Shown in pieces: positions 30,593 through 35,408 of a stretch of 35,408 bases of DNA. Positions within the stretch are counted from its first letter, which is position 1. Each line of letters starts with the position of its first letter. Below the pieces are notes generated by a model. It saw only the letters and a program-made list of their open reading frames with translations, did no database searches and was not told the origin of the DNA. The stretch is from Lenisia limosa. Its lineage: Eukaryota; Breviatea. Location: the NCBI GenBank assembly GCA_001655205.1, contig LPNZ01008298.1, forward strand, positions 1-35,408, in the 5' to 3' direction. A program made the position numbers and the translations under genes.

Positions 30593-30663
30593 GCTTGAAG
30601 TTGGATTCGAACCCTTAACTACTACTCCTCAGCGGGATTTTAGACCAACTGGGCCAGACGAGC
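30593..30663 (-). tRNA. tRNA-like sequence, Leu GAG-type anticodon loop, poor stems
   Basis: On the minus strand 71 nt contain a perfect A box (TGGCCCAGTTGG) and B box (GGTTCGAATCC) at the spacing of a tRNA, a CTGAGGA loop that reads as U33-GAG-G37, and a T12 run right after (30581-30592) like a Pol III terminator. The acceptor stem pairs at about four of seven positions, the anticodon stem and T stem poorly, and the D stem not at all. It is more likely a tRNA-derived SINE head or tRNA pseudogene than a working tRNA. No introns evident. Confidence 0.5.
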
Positions 30664-31281
30664 ACGTAAATTATTTCCCGTTTTCAATCGCAAGAGGGAT
30701 TCCAATGTAAAGGAGGCATACTTAAATACCCAAAATCAGTTCAGTTCAGTCGAAGAAGGCCTACTTAGCGAGGAAAATGCCGAGTTCTGGCCGGGGGTGG
30801 AGTCTGCNNNNNNNNNNTATCCTTCAATACCGATGAATATCCTCCTCATACCCCTTCCCCTTCCTTACACATGCATTCTTGCTGACGGTTTAGACTTTCT
30901 GGGGGAATGCTATCGGAAACGGGTGCGGCTGCCCCCCAGGCTGGACGTTTGACTATTCCATAACAGAGGCTTCGTGTGTCCGTGTCCCAAGTAAGCTGGC
31001 AGGTAAATATTGTGTCCACTGGAGAGGTGGCGGCCTTTTGCTTATGAACTGAGCGCAATACTATGTGTACTCATATTTAAAACCAAAGTTGTTTCATCTT
31101 AAATTCCCTACATTTTCGTGTTGTTTTCAAAAAAAATAACCAAGATTGACACGACTTAGTCTCATTAACATTAGAAATTTTGGGTAATATGAGCGCACTC
31201 AGGTGGGTGATCGCACTCATGTTGATGATCGCACTTAGGGGGGACGACTTATAAAGAAATACATGTGATATAAGATATCTC
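30664..31281. other. No confident gene
   Basis: Holds a 10-N gap (30808-30817). Frames on the minus strand at 30846-31283 are open for 60-70 codons but have no recognisable content. Near 31190-31245 the sequence GATCGCACTCA / GATGATCGCACTTA is repeated three times imperfectly. Confidence 0.35.
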
Positions 31282-31561
31282 AAGGTCCTAAATTATGTCG
31301 TTAATTCAGTTTTCCGTGACTGTCTCTTTTCCATGTTTAGGTCAACTGTAGAACAATAACTCATAAAAAGGACAAGAGCGTAAAGTCAGAAGGTGAAAAA
31401 AATGCGCGAGCATGGCGCACAAAAATTTTTAAACTGTTTTTTTTTTCTTTGTTTCTCTTCATAAAAAAAATAAAATGTGAATATCAAAGAACTACAGTTT
31501 TAACTAGAAGATTAAATAATTCACGAAATTATTTCAAATTAACGCCATAGTTTAGGACCCT
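31282..31561. mobile_element. MITE M2 (about 280 bp)
   Basis: The left end AAGGTCCTAAATTATGTCGT and right end (reverse complement AGGGTCCTAAACTATGGCGT) form imperfect inverted repeats of about 26 bp. The interior is AT-rich with no coding sequence. The ends match those of MITE M1. Confidence 0.7.
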
Positions 31562-31814
31562 GATGTACCATATGGTATCTGATAATTACTATAATAGTAA
31601 AATCTATGATATCATATACTAATATATTACAATGTATTATATGTATGTCAACCCATTTTCATTAGATGACCGACTTTCGAGTCGAGAAATCATGAATGAA
31701 GAAGATAAGAGTGTATCAGAGTACCATTAAGACTTGTCGGTCAATTATCATAAGAGTGTTTGTTTATGAGGCATCATATCACTGCGTGGAAAATGACAGT
31801 TCACACGTGTAAAA

Positions 31815-32006
31815 ATGACCCAAAAAGTGATAATAGATATCGATATACTATCATATAGTTACTCATCAAAGAGACGGGCGGATCAGACCTTTTCCGTTTC
31901 ATCTCGAGCGATGATCTGGCATGGTGGTGGTACGCACGTAACAGCGAGTCAGATTGGTCAGCCTGTTGGTTCTGTTGAGGTGTACTACAAACGGACAAAC
32001 AAATGA
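31815..32006 (+). CDS. Short ORF, possibly Myb/SANT-like
   Basis: ATG at 31815, TGA at about 32006. The middle, SSKRRADQTFSVSSRAMIWH and ASQIGQPVGSVEVYYKRTNK, recalls the third helix of Myb/SANT domains (regularly spaced W, I and VYY). A downstream lysine-rich stretch at 32040-32210 is partly open in other frames. Weak evidence; it may be a remnant. Confidence 0.25.
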   Translation: MTQKVIIDIDILSYSYSSKRRADQTFSVSSRAMIWHGGGTHVTASQIGQPVGSVEVYYKRTNK

Positions 32007-32219
32007 AACTGGAGTAGAAGCTGGTAGCATATCATAAAGAGCTCATTAGAGAAAAGAGAAAAAAAGCAAAACCGAACGCCCAGCTGACTGAGAAACCGAC
32101 TGCTTCTTCGAAGGTAGGCAAGGCCGAAAACACAGAGACATCGGCAATTACTGATGTTTCAAAACTCACATTCTCAATTCTTCAAGAAGCAAAAAGGGTA
32201 ATCAAAAACGAGTTTAGTA

Positions 32220-32769
32220 CACATCAATTCAACTCAGTTCACCATACTTGCTGAGGTCAGAACCATGGGTTGGGGATCATCTGTGGCGTGGTTGGGGGAT
32301 GGTGATGGTGGTGGTGATGGGGACGGGATTCCAGGCGATTGTGTCAAAGTGCCTTGCTCGGCCAAGGATGAGATAAACGGAGTAATTGTCGAGAAGTGAC
32401 TGTGGTCGGAATAACAGGAGTGAACAGTGTCCCAAATAATTATTATCTAACATGAACATAAAATGATAAATATTTAGTTACCCTTAAGCCCAACGACTAA
32501 TACCAATAGTTTCTATGTCTAAAAATGTTAGTTTTACAGACACGTTACTAAAATAGCTCAAACATCACCCCAAGCAAATGCGCTGCAACCGTAATAAACC
32601 TAAGCAAATAAGCTAAAAGCGTTTAACCCCAAGCAAATGAGTTGCAACCATGCCCTAATCAAATCATATACACCACTCGTCCTCACCTAGACACACAAAG
32701 TTGGTGTACAGTGGCTGCGTGGCTGCTAGCACCAAGTATAACCTACACATAATGACACAAACGGTAGTT
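32220..32769. other. No confident gene; GGT/GAT microsatellite
   Basis: A purine-rich trinucleotide tract (GATGGTGATGGTGGTGGTGA) lies near 32298-32322. An AAGCAAATG-type 9-12 bp motif recurs three times at 32570-32645 (CCCAAGCAAATG, CCTAAGCAAATA, CCCAAGCAAATG). No coding signal. Confidence 0.5.
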
Positions 32770-33138
32770 GGTATGTAATACTAGAAAAACAGATGTATGA
32801 ACTAGAATTGGCGGGTAAAAAGTTGCGCAAAAAATGAGTTTATGGTAAATGTGTTTTTGAAAACGGATAGACAAGACTGAAAGTGTCCCATATACATATA
32901 TGAAGGTCTAATGCTACTTACAGGTGTTAAACGCAAACTGAAGCTTTTACAAACCGGAATCGAACGGAACTCTAGAGGGGGTGAACCAAAGTGCATTGAA
33001 CTCGAGACTGTGATGGCAAATTGCCTACCGCCTACTGAATATCATATATAATAATAAATACACTAACTAACTAAAACCGATAATAGAGACTTTGAAACCG
33101 TGAACAATAATATTCTGTTCGAAACCTAAAATCATATA
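32770..33138 (-). repeat. Repeat F, copy 2 (left arm of palindrome)
   Basis: The reverse complement of this segment follows copy 1 at 24.3 kb over its length, including ACACCTGTAAG, GTTCCGTTCGATTCCGG and TTGGTTCACCCCC. Its inner 155 bases (32984-33138) are the inverted partner of 33486-33640 with only about two mismatches. Confidence 0.85.
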
Positions 33139-33152
33139 NNNNNNNNNNGGAT

Positions 33153-33374
33153 GTGTTAATCATTCAAATCCTTAAGCTGATGGCTCAGCTCCTGAACTAC
33201 GCCAGTAACGACCTACAGCGCTACCGGTGTCCGATATCTGACACTTCTTCTTCTCGGTGCACCAAGAGCTGCTCGACCGGCATTCGCGACGACAAGATAT
33301 CGGACACCAGTAGCGCTGTCGGTCATTACTGGCGTAGTTCAGGAGCTGAGCCATCAGCTTCAGGATTTGAATGA
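33153..33374 (+). CDS. ORF spanning the inner hairpin
   Basis: The frame reads VLIIQILKLMAQLLNYASND on the plus strand, and the opposite arm encodes the same 20 residues on the minus strand. The two arms differ at four positions in this reading: two third-position silent changes (CTT/CTG, AAC/AAT) and two replacements (Leu/Arg, Arg/Trp). The peptide is leucine-rich and amphipathic. After the loop the plus frame is just antisense of the other arm, so only the arm itself is a candidate coding piece. No family recognised. Confidence 0.3.
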   Translation: MLIIQILKLMAQLLNYASNDLQRYRCPISDTSSSRCTKSCSTGIRDDKISDTSSAVGHYWRSSGAEPSASGFE

Positions 33375-33433
33375 TTAACACATCAGAAATGATTAAACTC
33401 GGAATTATTGGAACCTGTCAGACCTTCTCGGAT

Positions 33434-33640
33434 TGTGATATTTTGGGTCAGCTCGCCACGAGGTGGTGCTCTAAGGGTAAATTACTATATGATTTTAGGT
33501 TTCGAACAGAATATTATTGTTCACGGTTTCAAAGTCTCTATTATCAGTTTTAGTTAGTTAGTGTATTTATTATTATATATGATATTCGGTAGGCGGTAGG
33601 CAATTTGCCATCACAGTCTCGAGTTCAATGCACTTTGGTT
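33434..33640 (+). repeat. Repeat F, copy 3 (right arm of palindrome)
   Basis: GGGTCAGCTCGCCACGAGGT and the following AAGGGTAAATTACTA match 24280-24330, and the rest matches copy 1 up to CACTTTGGTT. The copy is cut off at 33640, where copies 1 and 2 go on with CACCCCC. Confidence 0.8.
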
Positions 33641-34937
33641 TTCGGGGCGGTTGTCAAAACCTTGGATCTGTTGCAATACAATTTACTTTTGACCGACTCG
33701 GCCCAAAAGTGGTCAACCTGAATGGTTGAATGAAAAGACACTATCAAAAACAAACCTGATCTGGAATATCACAATTGGCTACAATTGCCGACACCACAGG
33801 CAGCCCATTAAGACATGTGAGGGAAATTTGTGCGTTTGGGACCGCAAACACAGCGTACTTCGACAGTTTATAGGTGTTGTTTACAGTTAGTTGTTGGCTG
33901 CAATTTGAACAAGATTTGTAATCCTAAAATCAATCGAAAAAATACGGATTCCGGCAATATCCTGGCAATTGATGTTTGCCTGGAAGGGGACGAACTCTGT
34001 CTACAAACATTACAACTGACCTTCGTTGTTTCGCTGCACTCGACCCATGATTTAAATGGCTCTTGGCTACTTTTGTGAATTTTCAGATGAAGAAAAATAT
34101 GTATATATTTGATATGTGGATGTTAAGTTGAACCGTATTATTTTGATTCACTAAATATATTGTGTATGCTGAAAAATGTCAAAGGCCTAAACGAGAAAAA
34201 GCTTCTAACTAGTATCACATTTAGAAGAGATATTGGCTAATAGTATAATTTAACCCAATCATTTATTTTACAACTGAGCACAAGGCCTTTTGGTACCTCC
34301 ACATAGATATGCTATTTACATAATCCCACTATTAAAAATCTTTTTTTTGAGGTTGTATATGGTGGTCCTCGAAGCTCTAGACATTATTTCAATTTTACCA
34401 GACAATTCAAAAAAAATCAGCTTGAAGTTGACTTCCAGAGGACAATATTATTGTGTTTGGAAAAACTACTTTATCCACCAAATATTTCCCGCTTTTTTTT
34501 TTGTTTATTTCAATTTTGAGCAGCTTGTTATTTGGCTCTCCCTTTTGCGAGATTATTTTTTTCTTCTAAATATCACCTCTTTTAGGGTTGAGGAATGCAA
34601 AATTGCTCAATTCTTTACGGATTCCCGTTTGCTTCGGCTATATGATGGTGGATTTTGAGAAAATAAAAAAATGCTGAAAAGAGCAATTTTAACAAGGGCC
34701 TTACACACGTAATTGCCAATTATTCCTTGAATGTGGCTTTTAAAAACGATTTTAGAAGAACATAAAACTTTTATACATCGAAAACAATTCGAGGAGGAGA
34801 AATTTGCTCAAAAAACGTGTCAAAATAAGCTTTTGGGAAAGTTGTTACTTTGCGAGCGTTTTTTTGCGCATAACATCAAATACGGTATTACCACATTCCA
34901 AATTTGACCATAAAGCCACATCTAAGAGGAGTATACT
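33641..34937. other. No confident gene; two possible plus-strand ORFs
   Basis: 33830-34078 (with NLNKICNPKINRKNTDSGNI) and 34290-34658 (with SLKLTSRGQYYCVWKNYFIH and a hydrophobic middle) are open plus-strand frames of protein-like composition. Possible small introns lie inside them, but no product is recognised. The stretch around 34490-34585 is T-rich. Confidence 0.3.
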
Positions 34938-35408
34938 ATATGCCTGGACGGGTAAACCCGATAAAACCCGATAAGTTTTTTTGTTCTTTTGGTTTGAAGA
35001 TTATACCTGGAACATTTATTAAAACCGATGGCTGAGATTAAAGATCATCAAAAAACAAATACTTTCAGACACAATAATATATTTGAGTCCAATAATACTC
35101 AGAGAAATTCAATAAAATGTCAAGTGGAAAAAAATATTTTTTGGAAAAATACAAATGCAATTAAGTTTAAATGTAGTTCCTTAGGGGAACTCTTAGTTTC
35201 GAAAGAGGATAAAGAAGGTGATGGAAGGGACAAAAAACAAAAAAAGTTTGGAGATCAGTAAAAAAAAAAATTGTGCCCCCAAAAAATATGAAATTTTTAA
35301 TGTCCTTTTTTTTTTCTTATCCAAGCTCTCTTGAGTACTCTGAAGAACAAGTTTATACATAGTTAAGAACATTGTGCAAGATGGAAGCAGGTGACGAGCA
35401 GTCAATCG
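34938..35408 (+). repeat. Dispersed repeat R, right copy
   Basis: Matches 715-1186 and runs off the window end eight residues into the MEAGDEQS frame. Differences from the left copy are single substitutions, one in-frame 3-bp deletion inside the ORF, and one-base changes in the A and T runs after the stop. Confidence 0.85.
35028..35261 (+). CDS. Unidentified 77-residue ORF in repeat R, second copy
   Basis: Same frame and ends as 805-1041, one codon shorter (Glu-Ala-Asp becomes Glu-Asp). See the left copy for composition. Its preservation here is the main reason to take the ORF seriously. Confidence 0.35.
   Translation: MAEIKDHQKTNTFRHNNIFESNNTQRNSIKCQVEKNIFWKNTNAIKFKCSSLGELLVSKEDKEGDGRDKKQKKFGDQ

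Larger units (their letters stand above)
32984..33640. repeat. 657-bp nested palindrome
   Basis: Outer arms 32984-33138 and 33486-33640 (155 bp each, about two mismatches). Inner arms 33150-33237 and 33297-33384 (88 bp each, four mismatches, no indel). Loop 33238-33296, 59 nt. On the right the arms are separated by 101 bases (33385-33485); on the left by a 10-N gap (33139-33148), which probably hides the matching 101 bases. The inner arms are GC-richer than the surroundings and can be translated. Confidence 0.9.

Noticed and set aside
32930-32990. A tRNA or SINE B box in repeat F (GTTCCGTTCGATTCCGG)
   Set aside because: No A box at a suitable distance upstream, no T-stem pairing and no terminator, in any of the copies.
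715-35408. Repeat R copies as LTRs of one giant retroelement spanning the window
   Set aside because: The 33.7 kb between them holds host genes and many unrelated transposons and no reverse transcriptase or integrase, so they are dispersed copies.

Overview
The window is nuclear DNA from a eukaryote. Genes are broken by GT-AG introns, coding signal sits in short islands on both strands, and transposon remnants fill much of the rest. One gene is a clear PACRG homologue, a ciliary doublet-microtubule protein, so the organism or its close ancestors made cilia or flagella. The confirmed introns are very short (26 and 27 nt in PACRG, 36 nt in an ELOF1 homologue, 21 to 100 nt in a nine-exon gene). 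TAA, TAG and TGA all act as stops, so the nuclear code looks standard. I cannot name the lineage. Many runs of N break the assembly, several of exactly 10 N, and most lie in or beside repeats.

Layout. 1-410: RG-rich C-terminus of an unidentified protein. 715-1186: left copy of a dispersed repeat whose right copy is 34938-35408, each holding a 77-78 codon ORF. 1414-2098 (-): decayed piggyBac-type transposase, with a YqaJ-type nuclease gene just upstream on the same strand (2373-3276). 4075-11310: several copies of a pogo-like (DDE_1, CENP-B-type) transposon, family A. The 8063-10174 copy has an uninterrupted spliced frame with D, D and D as far as an assembly gap. 12508-12840 (-): 3' end of an unidentified gene. 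13205-14700: Tc1-like element whose catalytic core is inverted relative to its two ends. 14746-15646: non-autonomous family A element with both terminal inverted repeats. 15675-15800 and 31282-31561: two small MITEs with related ends.

The gene-rich middle runs from about 15.8 to 23.7 kb: a possible WD-repeat protein tail, PACRG (17110-17771, +), an unidentified multi-exon gene (18157-19693, +), a well-resolved nine-exon gene for a 239-residue unknown protein (19940-21059, -), a short exon pair (21354-21623, +), an unidentified minus-strand gene (22030-23180) and the elongation factor ELOF1 (23457-23723, +). Beyond it lie a diverged plus-strand family A relative (24794-25555), an unidentified multi-exon gene (26079-27433, +), two minus-strand genes of unknown function near 28.3-29.1 kb, a second DDE_1 transposase relic (29255-30330, -), a tRNA-like sequence with perfect A and B boxes but poor stems (30593-30663, -), and a 657-bp nested palindrome (32984-33640) built from a repeat also found at 24.3 kb.

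No operon or pathway links the genes. PACRG (axoneme) and ELOF1 (RNA polymerase II elongation) are ordinary host genes between transposon-rich flanks. The observations most worth following are the nested palindrome with coding-like arms, the YqaJ-piggyBac association, the constrained ORF in the dispersed repeat, the extremely short introns, and the inverted Tc1 core.
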